NCBI RefSeq assembly: GCF_016650815.1
Contig: NZ_JAEKEZ010000005.1
Location: 193,501-257,500, forward strand
DNA: 64,000 bases
DNA from: Pseudomonas sp. TH31
Lineage (GTDB): Bacteria > Pseudomonadota > Gammaproteobacteria > Pseudomonadales > Pseudomonadaceae
Reading direction: 5' to 3'
The translations under genes and the position numbers were made by a program. The notes beneath the pieces were generated by a model that had not been told where the DNA came from, searched no databases, and saw only the letters and a program-made list of their open reading frames with translations. Shown in pieces: positions 52,607-61,129 of the stretch (within the stretch, counting starts at the first letter, position 1; each line of letters begins with the position of its first letter).

Positions 52607-54092
52607 GGTGCTTGCTCCTCCAACAACTGACGAATGGCTGGGATCAGATCACTGGCCGCCAGCCCACGGCCCGATTTACCTTCTTGCGCGCCAGCATTGG
52701 CGTGTAGCCAGACCGCCAGGCACGCGGCGTCGAATGCTGCCATGCCTTGGGCCAGCAAGGCACCCACCAGACCGGCCAGCACATCGCCCAGACCGGCCGT
52801 GGCCATCGCCGGATGGCCCTGGTGACATACCGCCAGTCGCCCATCGGGACTGGCGATCAGGCTGCCGGCGCCTTTCAGAACCACTACAGCTGTGTATTTT
52901 TTGCTCAATGCGTGAGCGGCGGCGGGACGATTGGCCTGAACGTCGGCGGTGCTTATCCCGAGCAGACGCGCCGCTTCGCCGGGATGCGGGGTGATGATGC
53001 AATCTGCGGGCAACTTCACCTGTTCTTCGGCCAGCATATTCAGCGCATCGGCGTCCCAGACTTGCGGCAACGGCGCATTCGCAGCGGCAGATAACAGGCT
53101 TTTCCCCCAAGCCGACTGACCCAAGCCTGGACCGACGACCAACACAGACACCTTTTCAAGCAATCCCATCAGTTGATTAGCCGACGAAGTGCCCAGCACC
53201 ATGGCTTCAGGGATTCGCGCCAGCGCAGCCGGGACGTGCTCGGCGCGAGTGGCCACGGACACCATGCCGGCACCGCTGCGCAACGCACTTTGCGCGCTCA
53301 GCAGGATCGCACCACCAAAACCGCGATCACCGCCAATCAGCAACACATGACCGAACGTGCCTTTATGGGACGTTGGCGCCCGGGCGGCCAGTCGCGGCAG
53401 GTTACTCGCCGCCAGGCGACGGGCGCTGATGACGGCGCTTTCGATCAATTGCGGGTCAGCGTGTAGATCATTGAAGACCAACTCTCCCGCCACATCCGCC
53501 GCATCTCCGGTGAACAGCCCCAGCTTCAGACCAATGAAGGTCACGGTCAGATCAGCCCGAACAGCCGCGCCAAGTACGCGACCCGTATCGGCACACAACC
53601 CCGACGGGATATCCACCGCCGCCACCGGCAGGCCGCTGGCATTGATTGCGGCGATGACGCTGGCGTAGGGCTCACGCACCTCACCGGCCAGGCCGGTACC
53701 CAGCAACGCATCCAGTACGACGCCGCGCAGTTCGGCGCTTGCGCTCCAGGCTTCGAGAATGACTTTTTCAGAAACGGCTTCGGCATGGGCCAACGCCGCA
53801 TCACCCTGCAAACGCTGGAGCTCATCGACAGCCAGCACCCGCACCCGCCATCCGGCCCGCCGAGCCAGCACCGCTACCAGATAGCCGTCGCCAGCGTTGT
53901 TGCCGTGACCGGCCAGCACCGTCAATTCGTTCGCCGTCGGCCACTGGCGGACCAGCGCACGCCAGGTCGCCCGCGCCGCACGCTGCATCAATTCGAAGCC
54001 CGGGTACCGGCCGCGATCAGGCTCGAATCGAGCCCACGCACTTGCGCGGCGCTGTACAGCGCGTCGGGTAAATCATCTTTAGTCTGCGGCAT
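52594..54092 (-). pseudogene. nnrD: nnrD, bifunctional NAD(P)HX epimerase/dehydratase, frameshifted near the N-terminus
   Basis: A metabolite-repair enzyme that returns hydrated NADH/NADPH to the normal form. The epimerase (YjeF-N) part has GHGNNAGDGYLVA; the ADP/ATP-dependent dehydratase part has HPGEAARLL and ATAGLGDVLAG. The true start is ATG 54092 (MPQTKDDLPDALYSAAQVR), but that frame stops after LIAAGTRASN. At 53999-54004 CCCGGG needs one more base to read GTPGFELMQRAARATW and rejoin the main frame, for 499 residues. Without it, translation could only begin internally and would lose about 35 residues. Confidence 0.87.
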
Positions 54093-54155
54093 GCGTCTTC
54101 GGGCTCCGATGTCTGGCAGAATTATACGCATCTCAGCTCCGGTTTCTCTCGCCTC

Positions 54156-55220
54156 ATGCCCGCTATTACTACAGACCTGCCCGCCCTCGCCCAATCCATC
54201 AAGGTCTGGGGCCGTGAGCTGGGCTTTCAGCAAGTCGGCATCAGCGGCCTGGACCTGGCCGAGCATGAGCAGCACCTGGAGCGCTGGCTCGAAGCCGGCT
54301 ACCACGGCGAAATGGAATACATGGGTGCCCACGGCAGCAAACGCTCGCACCCGGAAGAACTGGTACCCGGCACGTTGCGTGTAGTATCCCTGCGCATGGA
54401 CTACCTGCCCGGCGACACCCAAATGGCGCAATTACTGGCCCAACCGGAAAAAGCCTACGTGTCGCGTTATGCCTTGGGCCGCGATTACCACAAATTGATC
54501 CGTAAACGCGTGCAACAACTGGCAGAAAAAATTCAGGCGGTGATCGGCCCGTTCGGCTACCGCGCCTTCGTCGACAGCGCCCCGGTATTGGAAAAAGCCA
54601 TCGCCGAGAAGGCCGGTCTTGGCTGGATCGGCAAAAACACCCTGGTCTTGAATCGAAAGGCCGGCAGTTACTTCTTCCTCAGCGAACTGTTCGTCGACCT
54701 GCCGCTGCCGGAAGACCCGCCCCACGCTACCGAACATTGCGGCAGCTGCACCGCGTGCCTGGACATCTGCCCGACCAATGCGTTTGTCGGCCCTTACCTG
54801 CTGGATGCCCGACGCTGCATTTCCTACCTGACCATCGAACTGAAAAGCGCGATCCCGGAAGACTTGCGACCATTGATCGGCAATCGGGTGTTCGGCTGCG
54901 ACGATTGCCAGATCGTCTGTCCGTGGAACCGCTTCGCCCGCCCGTCCGGCGAAAGTGACTTCAAGCCCCGCCACAATCTGGATAACGCCGAGCTGGCCGA
55001 GCTGTTCATGTGGGATGAGGAGCGGTTTCTCAGCAGCACCGAGGGCTCGCCGTTACGCCGGGCCGGTTACGAGCGCTGGTTGCGTAATCTGGCGGTTGGT
55101 CTGGGCAATGCGCCGTCGAGCATTCCGGTGCTCGAAGCGTTGAAGGCGCGCAGGGATTACCCGTCGGAGTTAGTGCGCGAACACGTCGAGTGGGCCCTGA
55201 AACAACACGGCCTGGCGTAG
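54156..55220 (+). CDS. queG: Epoxyqueuosine reductase QueG
   Basis: A 354-residue cobalamin-dependent iron-sulfur enzyme that makes the last step of queuosine in tRNA. The catalytic N-terminal half is followed by two 4Fe-4S clusters: CGSCTACLDICPTNAF and CDDCQIVCPWNRF. A HEAT-like C-terminal segment ends KQHGLA. It is divergent from nnrD with a 63-base gap. Its TAG stop is part of the GTAGGAGC end of a REP doublet, so the repeat sets the last codon. Confidence 0.95.
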   Translation: MPAITTDLPALAQSIKVWGRELGFQQVGISGLDLAEHEQHLERWLEAGYHGEMEYMGAHGSKRSHPEELVPGTLRVVSLRMDYLPGDTQMAQLLAQPEKAYVSRYALGRDYHKLIRKRVQQLAEKIQAVIGPFGYRAFVDSAPVLEKAIAEKAGLGWIGKNTLVLNRKAGSYFFLSELFVDLPLPEDPPHATEHCGSCTACLDICPTNAFVGPYLLDARRCISYLTIELKSAIPEDLRPLIGNRVFGCDDCQIVCPWNRFARPSGESDFKPRHNLDNAELAELFMWDEERFLSSTEGSPLRRAGYERWLRNLAVGLGNAPSSIPVLEALKARRDYPSELVREHVEWALKQHGLA

Positions 55221-55294
55221 GAGCTGCCGAAGGCTGCGATCTTTTGATCCTGATTTTTCAAAATCAAAAGATCGCAGCCTTTGGCAGCTCCTAC
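55217..55294. repeat. REP doublet, type A, overlapping the queG stop codon
   Basis: Arms at 55217-55249 (GTAGGAGCTGCCGAAGGCTG...) and 55261-55294. The TAG of queG is bases 2-4 of the left arm. Confidence 0.87.
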
Positions 55295-55310
55295 GGGGAC
55301 CGAGTGTAAA

Positions 55311-55922
55311 TCAGGCTTCGTCGTTGTAGACGAACTTCGGCATTTCCCAGTGAAATCGGATCGCCAGTAGCCGCAGCAAAAACCCACCGAAGAGTGTGAT
55401 CAAAATCGCCTGCTCGCCGGGTAATTGCAGATAAATGCAGAGCATGTAGCACCACGCCGCCGCAAACGAGACGCTGGCGTAGAGTTCGCGGCGGAAGATC
55501 AACGGGATGTCATTGCAGAAGATGTCCCGCAGGATCCCGCCGAAAACCCCGGTGATCACGCCGCTCACAGACGCCACCAACATGCCGTGGCCCATCTCCA
55601 GCGCCGTCATGCAGCCGATCAGCGTGAACGCCACCAGGCCCACGGCATCGAGTACCAGAAACAGCGAGCGCAGGTGACGCATCCAGCGGGCGGTGAAGAC
55701 GGTGAACATCGCCGCGACCGAGGTCAGCACCAGGTATTCCGGGTGTTTGACCCACGTCAGCGGGTAGTGACCGAGCAGCACGTCGCGCACCGAACCGCCA
55801 CCCAACGCCGTGACGCAGGCGATCAGCACCACGCCAAACCAGTCCATGCCCCGACGGCCGGCAGACAAGGCACCGGTCATGGCTTCGGCGGTAATGGCGA
55901 TCAGGTAGAGCATCAGCAACAT
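55311..55922 (-). CDS. TRIC-type cation channel family protein (UPF0126)
   Basis: A 203-residue membrane protein with about seven hydrophobic segments arranged as a repeated three-helix unit plus one. The glycine-rich motifs GGGSVRDVLLG and FGGILRDIFCND mark the two halves. Such UPF0126/YadS proteins are bacterial relatives of trimeric intracellular cation channels and form potassium-permeable trimers in studied cases; the physiological role here is unproven. It is a single gene with REP doublets on each side. Confidence 0.85.
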   Translation of the reverse strand: MLLMLYLIAITAEAMTGALSAGRRGMDWFGVVLIACVTALGGGSVRDVLLGHYPLTWVKHPEYLVLTSVAAMFTVFTARWMRHLRSLFLVLDAVGLVAFTLIGCMTALEMGHGMLVASVSGVITGVFGGILRDIFCNDIPLIFRRELYASVSFAAAWCYMLCIYLQLPGEQAILITLFGGFLLRLLAIRFHWEMPKFVYNDEA

Positions 55923-56001
55923 GGTGGCGGTCCTGGCAGGAGGGCGCGCAGTCTAGCCATTTCGTGGCGGCACCAAAAGAGGGCAGCCGAAACGAGATCC
56001 C

Positions 56002-56082
56002 TGTAGGAGCTGCCGCAGGCTGCGATCTTTTGATTTTGATTTTTAAGATCAAAAGATCGCAGCCTTCGTCAGCTCCTACAGG
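56002..56082. repeat. REP doublet (REPIN), type A arms
   Basis: Arms at 56002-56036 (GTAGGAGCTGCCGCAGGCTG...) and 56047-56082, only 15 bases from the orn stop. Confidence 0.86.
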
Positions 56083-56096
56083 GGCATATTCCAACG

Positions 56097-56639
56097 TCAG
56101 AACTTGATGAAATGCTTACGGTAGTGCTGCAACTCGGCGATTGATTCGCGAATATCGTCCAGCGCCAGGTGCGTGCTGCCTTTTTTGAAGCTGTCACGCA
56201 CGTCCGGTGCCCAGCGTGCGGCCAGCTCTTTGAGCGTCGACACGTCGAGGTTGCGGTAGTGGAAGTAGCTTTCCAGGGATTTCATGTGCGTATAAAGGAA
56301 GCGACGGTCCTGGCAGATGCTGTTGCCACAGATCGGCGACTTGCCCTTTGGCACCCATTTTTCCAGGAAGGCGATGGTCTCGGCTTCGGCTTCGGCCATG
56401 CTGATGCGGCTGTCGCGAACCCGTTGAGTCAGGCCCGAACCGCCGTGTTGACGGGTGTTCCACTCGTCCATGCCGGCGAGGATCGCGTCACTGTGATGGA
56501 TCGCGATCACCGGACCTTCGGCCAAGGTGTTCAGATCACTGTCGGTGACAATGGTCGCCATCTCGATGATGACGTCGGTATCAGGGTTCAGACCGGTCAT
56601 TTCCAGGTCGATCCAGATCAGATTCTGCGGGTTTTGCAT
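56097..56639 (-). CDS. orn: Oligoribonuclease
   Basis: A 180-residue DEDDh exonuclease that degrades 2-5-base RNAs and pGpG, so it ends cyclic-di-GMP turnover. The first acidic pair is in [21 protein letters not shown] and [11 protein letters not shown] carry the remaining motifs. I chose ATG 56639 ([14 protein letters not shown]), the family N-terminus, over an in-frame start 14 codons upstream. It is divergent from rsgA. Confidence 0.96.
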   Translation of the reverse strand: MQNPQNLIWIDLEMTGLNPDTDVIIEMATIVTDSDLNTLAEGPVIAIHHSDAILAGMDEWNTRQHGGSGLTQRVRDSRISMAEAEAETIAFLEKWVPKGKSPICGNSICQDRRFLYTHMKSLESYFHYRNLDVSTLKELAARWAPDVRDSFKKGSTHLALDDIRESIAELQHYRKHFIKF

Positions 56640-56746
56640 GTGTCGGCTCCTAGGCAATGCTGCGCAGTTTAGCCTAGGCAACCGGCCGGGCGTGCTAAAC
56701 TCGCGGCCGTTTTACCTAATCGCTGCATTCTTGATACGGAACACCC

Positions 56747-57777
56747 ATGGCCAAACGCCAACTCAATCGTCGTCAAAACTGGCGCATCGAAAAGATTCAG
56801 GGCGAACGCGCTGCCCGCGCCGCCAAACGCGAGTCCTCGGCTGTCGAGGCACTTGAGGGCGGCGACCTGGGTCCGGAACAGACGGGCCTGGTGATCGCGC
56901 ACTTCGGTGTGCAGGTCGAAGTCGAAGCGCTTGATGGCGATTTGGCCGGTCAGGTGTTCCGTTGTCACTTGCGCGCCAACCTGCCAGCGCTGGTGACCGG
57001 CGATCAGGTGGTCTGGCGTGCCGGCAACCAGGGCATTGGTGTCATCGTGGCGCAACTGCCGCGTAAAACCGAACTCTGCCGCCCGGACAGCCGTGGCCAG
57101 CTCAAGCCGGTTGCGGCCAACGTCGACATGATCGTCATTGTCTTCGCCCCGCTGCCCGAGCCCCACGCCAACCTGATCGACCGTTATCTGGTCGCCGCTG
57201 AGCACGCGGGGATTCGTCCACTGCTGCTGCTCAACAAGTTCGACCTGATCGATGAGCAGAACGCTCCCGCACTGAATGCCCTGCTGGCGGTTTACCGCAC
57301 GCTCGGTTACCCGGTGCTGGAAGTGTCGGCCCACCACGGCAACGGCATGGAGCAATTGCAGGAGCAACTGGACGGGCGCATCAGCGTATTCGTCGGCCAG
57401 TCCGGCGTCGGCAAGTCGTCGCTGGTCAACAGCCTGCTGCCGGAAGTCGAAACCCGCGTCGGTCCGCTGTCCGAGCTGTCCGGCCAGGGCACGCACACCA
57501 CCACCACCGCGCGGTTGTTCCACTTCCCCGGCGGCGGTGAACTGATCGACTCCCGGGCATCCGTGAATTCGGCCTCGGCCACGTCAGCCGTGCCGACGTC
57601 GAAGCCGGCTTCATCGAGTTCAACGACTTGATCGGCACCTGCCGCTTCCGCGACTGCAAGCACGACCGCGAACCGGGTTGCGCCTTGCTCAAGGCCCTGG
57701 AAGAAGGCCGCGTGCAGCAGCAACGAATGAACAGCTATCGCTCGATCATCGCCAGCCTGCCGGAAACCAGCTACTAA
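56747..57777 (+). pseudogene. rsgA: rsgA, ribosome small-subunit GTPase, frameshifted
   Basis: A circularly permuted GTPase that checks late 30S assembly. The OB-fold lies at about 50-115, then G4 LNKFDLID, G1 [12 protein letters not shown] and the [11 protein letters not shown] loop. As read, the frame diverges after GGGELIDS. At 57552-57557 TCCCGGGC should be TCCCCGGGC to give [18 protein letters not shown]. The other frame then continues through the zinc-binding [14 protein letters not shown] to ETSY and TAA at 57775-57777, for 343 residues. The loss removes G3 (DSPG) and the zinc domain, so the gene as written would be inactive. Confidence 0.88.
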
Positions 57778-57783
57778 ACAGAC

Positions 57784-57816
57784 GTGCGCGCCCCCCGACA
57801 TCGACGGGGTGGCGCG
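57784..57816 (+). terminator. Possible terminator hairpin after rsgA
   Basis: A long GC-rich stem (GCGCGCC..CCCCG / CGGGG.GGCGCG) starts 7 bases past the rsgA stop. It has no strong T-run (GTCGTTGCTTTC follows), so efficiency is uncertain. A second small hairpin, CGCCC / GGGCG at 57883-57899 before CTTCTGTTTT, may be the better terminator. Confidence 0.45.
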
Positions 57817-57987
57817 TCGTTGCTTTCGACTTACAAAACCCTCGCAGACTTAAACATCAGACTATTCTGCAGGACCTACGCACGCCCGCCTGTAGGGCGC
57901 TTCTGTTTTAGTACCAAGCCCTTGTCACCCTCATTCACCCCCTAAATTCAAGCCCTCTTCGCACTTCCGCGATACCGAGGGACTCCC

Positions 57988-58395
57988 ATGCAAACCTATC
58001 ATTTGTTCATCAGCCACTCCTGGACCTACTCCGACGCCCACGACAAATTAGTGAGCCTGTTGGGTGCCCACCCGGACTTCACTTTCAAGAATTTCTCGGT
58101 GCCGCCGGAGAACCCGATCATCGGCGCGAAAACCGACAAGCAACTGATCGAAGCCATCGAAAACAAGATCCGTCCGTGCTCGGCGGTGCTGATCATGGCC
58201 GGCGTGTATTCCACCTATAGCAAGTGGATCAACAAAGAGATCGAGATCGCCAAACAGATGGGCAAGGTGATCATCGCAATCAAGCCATTCGGCGCCGAGC
58301 GGATTTCCACGGTGGTGCGGGACGCCGCACACGCTGAATGTGCATGGAACACCAAAAGCATCGTCGGCGCGATTCGCCAGCATACGGCGGTGTGA
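57988..58395 (+). CDS. TIR-domain protein, Thoeris ThsB-like (MTH538 TIR-like/DUF1863)
   Basis: A 135-residue protein that is all one TIR-like domain. It starts with strand A YHLFISHSWTYSDAHDKL and has the ThsB-type insertion VPPENPIIGAKTDKQLIEAIENKIRPC. The catalytic-type motif W80-INK-E84 is in YSTYSKWINKEIEIAKQMGK. Proteins of this family split NAD+ and make cyclic ADP-ribose-type signals on phage infection. GAGGGA lies 8 bases before the ATG. It opens a three-gene run; the caspase gene starts 2 bases after its stop. Enzyme activity is inferred from the glutamate and family. Confidence 0.88.
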   Translation: MQTYHLFISHSWTYSDAHDKLVSLLGAHPDFTFKNFSVPPENPIIGAKTDKQLIEAIENKIRPCSAVLIMAGVYSTYSKWINKEIEIAKQMGKVIIAIKPFGAERISTVVRDAAHAECAWNTKSIVGAIRQHTAV

Positions 58396-58397
58396 TC

Positions 58398-59357
58398 ATG
58401 CGCAAGGGATTGTTTATCGGGATTAACAATTACACGCATATTTCCCAACTGAGCGGCTGCAACAATGATGCAATCGCTATGGCGTCCGTACTGAAAACCG
58501 ATGCCAATGGTGACCCGAACTTCAAAAATCTGGTGCTGACCTCCGCCGAAGACTATCTGAGCCGGGAAAAGCTCGAAGGACACATCCAAGAGTTGTTTTC
58601 GGGCGATTGCAGCGTTGCGCTGTTGTACTTCGCGGGTCATGGAAGCTTCGACGTTGATACGGACGAGGGAATGCTGATTCCCCAGGACTACAAGAACGCC
58701 AAGGATGGAATCCGCATCAGCGACATCCTGAACTGGGCTACCAAAGCCGTGAAGATCAAAAACAAAGTGATCATTCTTGATTGCTGCCAAGGTGGCTCTG
58801 CGGGGGAAATACGTGCGCTTCGCAGCGAAAGCAGTGTGGTTGGCGAGGGCATGACCATCCTGACGGCGTGCAAAAAGGAACAGCCGGCAATGGAAGGAGC
58901 CGGCCATGGCGTGTTCACCGGTTTGTTACTCCAGGCGTTGCACGGCGGCGCCGCGAATATCCTGGGAAAGATCACTCCCGGCAGTCTCTATTCGTTTGTC
59001 GACAACGCTCTCGATGCCTGGGAACAGCGTCCGGTGTTCAAAACCAACGTTTCGCAGTTCATATCGCTGCGAGAGGTTTCGCCCCTGATTCCCAAGGAAA
59101 TCCTGCGCAAGCTGCCCGAATGGTTCACCGAGGCCGAGTCGGTGTTCCCGCTGGCACCCAGCTACGAACCCACCGAGCCTGCGTTCGACGCCGAACACGG
59201 CGAGGTCTTCGCCCAACTGCAAAAGTGCAATCGCCACAGCTTGATTGAACCAGTGGAGGCCGAGCACATGTACTACGCCGCAATCCATTCCACCGGCTGT
59301 CGCCTTACAGCGCTCGGTGCCTACTACCGCGAACTCGCGATCAAGGGACATTTCTGA
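58398..59357 (+). CDS. Caspase-like (peptidase C14) protein, probable immune effector
   Basis: A 319-residue protein. The caspase-fold core is about residues 1-215, with catalytic His81 in LLYFAGHGSF and catalytic Cys130 in ILDCCQGGS; the N-terminal ALIVGIN-like strand appears as KGLFIGINNY. The C-terminal 100 residues are not a known protease part and end with a compact motif MYYAAIHSTGCRLTALGAYY, which could be the signal-sensing module. I start at ATG 58398, 2 bases after the first TIR stop; its TGA overlaps the second TIR ATG by one base. This arrangement implies a protease activated by a TIR-made nucleotide. Confidence 0.88.
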   Translation: MRKGLFIGINNYTHISQLSGCNNDAIAMASVLKTDANGDPNFKNLVLTSAEDYLSREKLEGHIQELFSGDCSVALLYFAGHGSFDVDTDEGMLIPQDYKNAKDGIRISDILNWATKAVKIKNKVIILDCCQGGSAGEIRALRSESSVVGEGMTILTACKKEQPAMEGAGHGVFTGLLLQALHGGAANILGKITPGSLYSFVDNALDAWEQRPVFKTNVSQFISLREVSPLIPKEILRKLPEWFTEAESVFPLAPSYEPTEPAFDAEHGEVFAQLQKCNRHSLIEPVEAEHMYYAAIHSTGCRLTALGAYYRELAIKGHF

Positions 59358-59842
59358 TGCCAGTGTTTATCAGCTACCGCCACATGGATCGGCCGCAAGC
59401 CATCGCCATCAACGCCCGGCTGCAGCAGGCCAACATCAAAACCTATCTCGACGTGCTTGACCCCGAGTCGCAGACCACCGATGACATCACCGGGGTGATC
59501 ACCCGCAACATCAGCGAATGCACCCACCTGCTGGCGGTAGTGTCCGAACGCACCGCGCTGTCGTGGTGGGTGCCATTCGAAATCGGCGAGGCCACCATCA
59601 GCAACCGACGGATCTGTTCATTCAAGACCGGGCCGGCGGAGTTGCCGCTGTACCTGGACAAATGGCCGAAGCTGACCAGCGAAAAGGACATCGAGTTCTT
59701 CATCGATGCTTACCGCGACGAGGTCACGTCCAAACGCTCGATGGCACTGGACTCGATCAATGAGTCGCTGCGCGGCACCTACAAGAAAAACGCCGACATC
59801 TTCCACGACCAGTTGAAAAGCCGGGTTGGCAGAGGCTTCTGA
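59357..59842 (+). CDS. Second TIR-domain protein
   Basis: A 161-residue TIR protein, clearly different from the first. The canonical start is VFISYRHMDRPQAIAINARL, then a BB-loop-like DVLDPESQTTDDIT, HLLAVVSERTALSWWVPFEIGEA with probable catalytic E75 (W71-VPF-E75), and a helical C-terminal tail of about 50 residues. It resembles stand-alone TIR_2 proteins rather than the ThsB type. It overlaps the caspase stop by one base, so all three genes are probably translated from one message. It may be a second signal producer with its own trigger. Confidence 0.87.
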   Translation: MPVFISYRHMDRPQAIAINARLQQANIKTYLDVLDPESQTTDDITGVITRNISECTHLLAVVSERTALSWWVPFEIGEATISNRRICSFKTGPAELPLYLDKWPKLTSEKDIEFFIDAYRDEVTSKRSMALDSINESLRGTYKKNADIFHDQLKSRVGRGF

Positions 59843-59872
59843 GAAACAAAGTCCAAGGCAAGCAAAGCCTTT

Positions 59873-60002
59873 GTAGCAGCTGGCGAAGCCTGCGTCCGGC
59901 TGCGTAGCAGTCGTAATTCAGCACATTCGGTTCTTCAGGAAGACCTCGCGCTCAGGTTTTACGACTGCTACGCAGCCGGACGCAGACTTCGCCAGCTGCT
60001 AC
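59873..60002. repeat. Long inverted repeat (REPIN-like), GTAGCAGCTGGCGAAG type
   Basis: Arms of about 44 bases at 59873-59916 and 59958-60002 with one or two mismatches (GTAGCAGCTGGCGAAGCCTG...), around a 41-base loop. It is the only copy of this family in the window, directly behind the TIR-caspase cassette. Confidence 0.85.
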
Positions 60003-60043
60003 AGATCGCCGTGCGTGTTTGCGCTGTCGGTCAATCCAGAAAC

Positions 60044-60072
60044 AAAAAAGCCACGATCATCGTGGCTTTTTT
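60044..60072 (-). terminator. Rho-independent terminator after motB
   Basis: A perfect palindrome: AAAAAAGCCACGAT followed by its complement ending in TTTTTT, 5 bases past the motB stop; it also blocks read-through from the cassette on the other strand. Confidence 0.92.
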
Positions 60073-60077
60073 GTGGG

Positions 60078-61127
60078 TCACTGCTTGGGCGGTTCCGCCG
60101 GTTTGGCCGGATCACCCGGCTTCGGCGCCGGATCTTCAAACAGGTTCAAACGCTCACGAAGTTCATGAGCCGGTACCGGTTGCTTCTCCGCAGGCACAGC
60201 ATTTGGATCGACCGGTGTGGCCGGTGCCGGCGGTGCTTCACCCGGAGCGCCCTGCCCTGGTGTCTGAGCTGGTTCGGCACCTTGTGAGCCTTCGATCGCT
60301 GCCTGAGCCTTCTTCGTCAGTACGACGATATCGATACGGCGGTTGACCGGGTTGAACGGGTGCTCCCGGTCGAACAACGCCGAGGAGGCATAACCGACGA
60401 CACGTGCTACTTGCGAATCCGGATAACTGCCGGCAACCAGCGCACGGCGAGCGGCGTTGGCACGGTTGGCCGACAATTCCCAGTTACCGAAATCACCGGT
60501 GCCCGAGTACGGCTTGGCGTCGGTGTGACCGCTGATGCTGATCTTGTTCGGCACCGCTTTGATGGTGTCGGCCATGGCCAGCAGGATGTCTTCGAAGTAA
60601 GGTTTCAGACGCGCTGAGCCTGAGTCGAACATCGGCCGGTTATCCGCGTCCATGATCTGGATGCGCAAGCCGTTCGGGGTGATCTCGAACAGAATCTGGT
60701 CCTTGAACTTCTGCAACTGCGGGTTCTCTTCAACCTTGTTCTGCAGTTCTTGCAGCAGCAGTTCCAGGCGTTCTTTCTCGACCTGTTCGGCCATGCCTTC
60801 GACCTGCTCGGTATCGACCGTCACCTTGTCCGGCTGCGGCTGGGATTTCACCTCAGGGTTGAGGGTGTTCTCCGGCGCCAGGGTCGGCGTGCCGCCCAAA
60901 TCAATGATGTACGGCGTGCCGCTTTCGGAGAAGCCGACCGGATCTTTGAAGTAACCGGCAATGGCGATCTTCTGTTCCGGGGTGGCGGTGGACAGCAGCC
61001 ACAACACCAGGAAGAACGCCATCATCGCCGTGGCGAAGTCAGCGAAGGCGATTTTCCAGGCACCCCCGTGATGCCCGCCGGCGATGCGCTTGACGCGCTT
61101 GATGATAATCGGCTGGTTATTTTCCAT
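60078..61127 (-). CDS. motB: Flagellar motor stator protein MotB
   Basis: A 349-residue stator subunit. The N-terminal cytoplasmic KRIAGGHHGGAWKIAFADFATAMMAFFLVLWLL includes the single membrane helix and the proton-carrying Asp (FADFATAMMAF). A periplasmic plug and OmpA-type peptidoglycan-binding domain follow (ISGHTDAKPY, ANAARRALV). The C-terminal tail is Pro/Ala-rich, about 70 residues. It is transcribed with motA across a 162-base gap filled by an inverted repeat. Confidence 0.95.
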   Translation of the reverse strand: MENNQPIIIKRVKRIAGGHHGGAWKIAFADFATAMMAFFLVLWLLSTATPEQKIAIAGYFKDPVGFSESGTPYIIDLGGTPTLAPENTLNPEVKSQPQPDKVTVDTEQVEGMAEQVEKERLELLLQELQNKVEENPQLQKFKDQILFEITPNGLRIQIMDADNRPMFDSGSARLKPYFEDILLAMADTIKAVPNKISISGHTDAKPYSGTGDFGNWELSANRANAARRALVAGSYPDSQVARVVGYASSALFDREHPFNPVNRRIDIVVLTKKAQAAIEGSQGAEPAQTPGQGAPGEAPPAPATPVDPNAVPAEKQPVPAHELRERLNLFEDPAPKPGDPAKPAEPPKQ

Positions 61128-61129
61128 AC

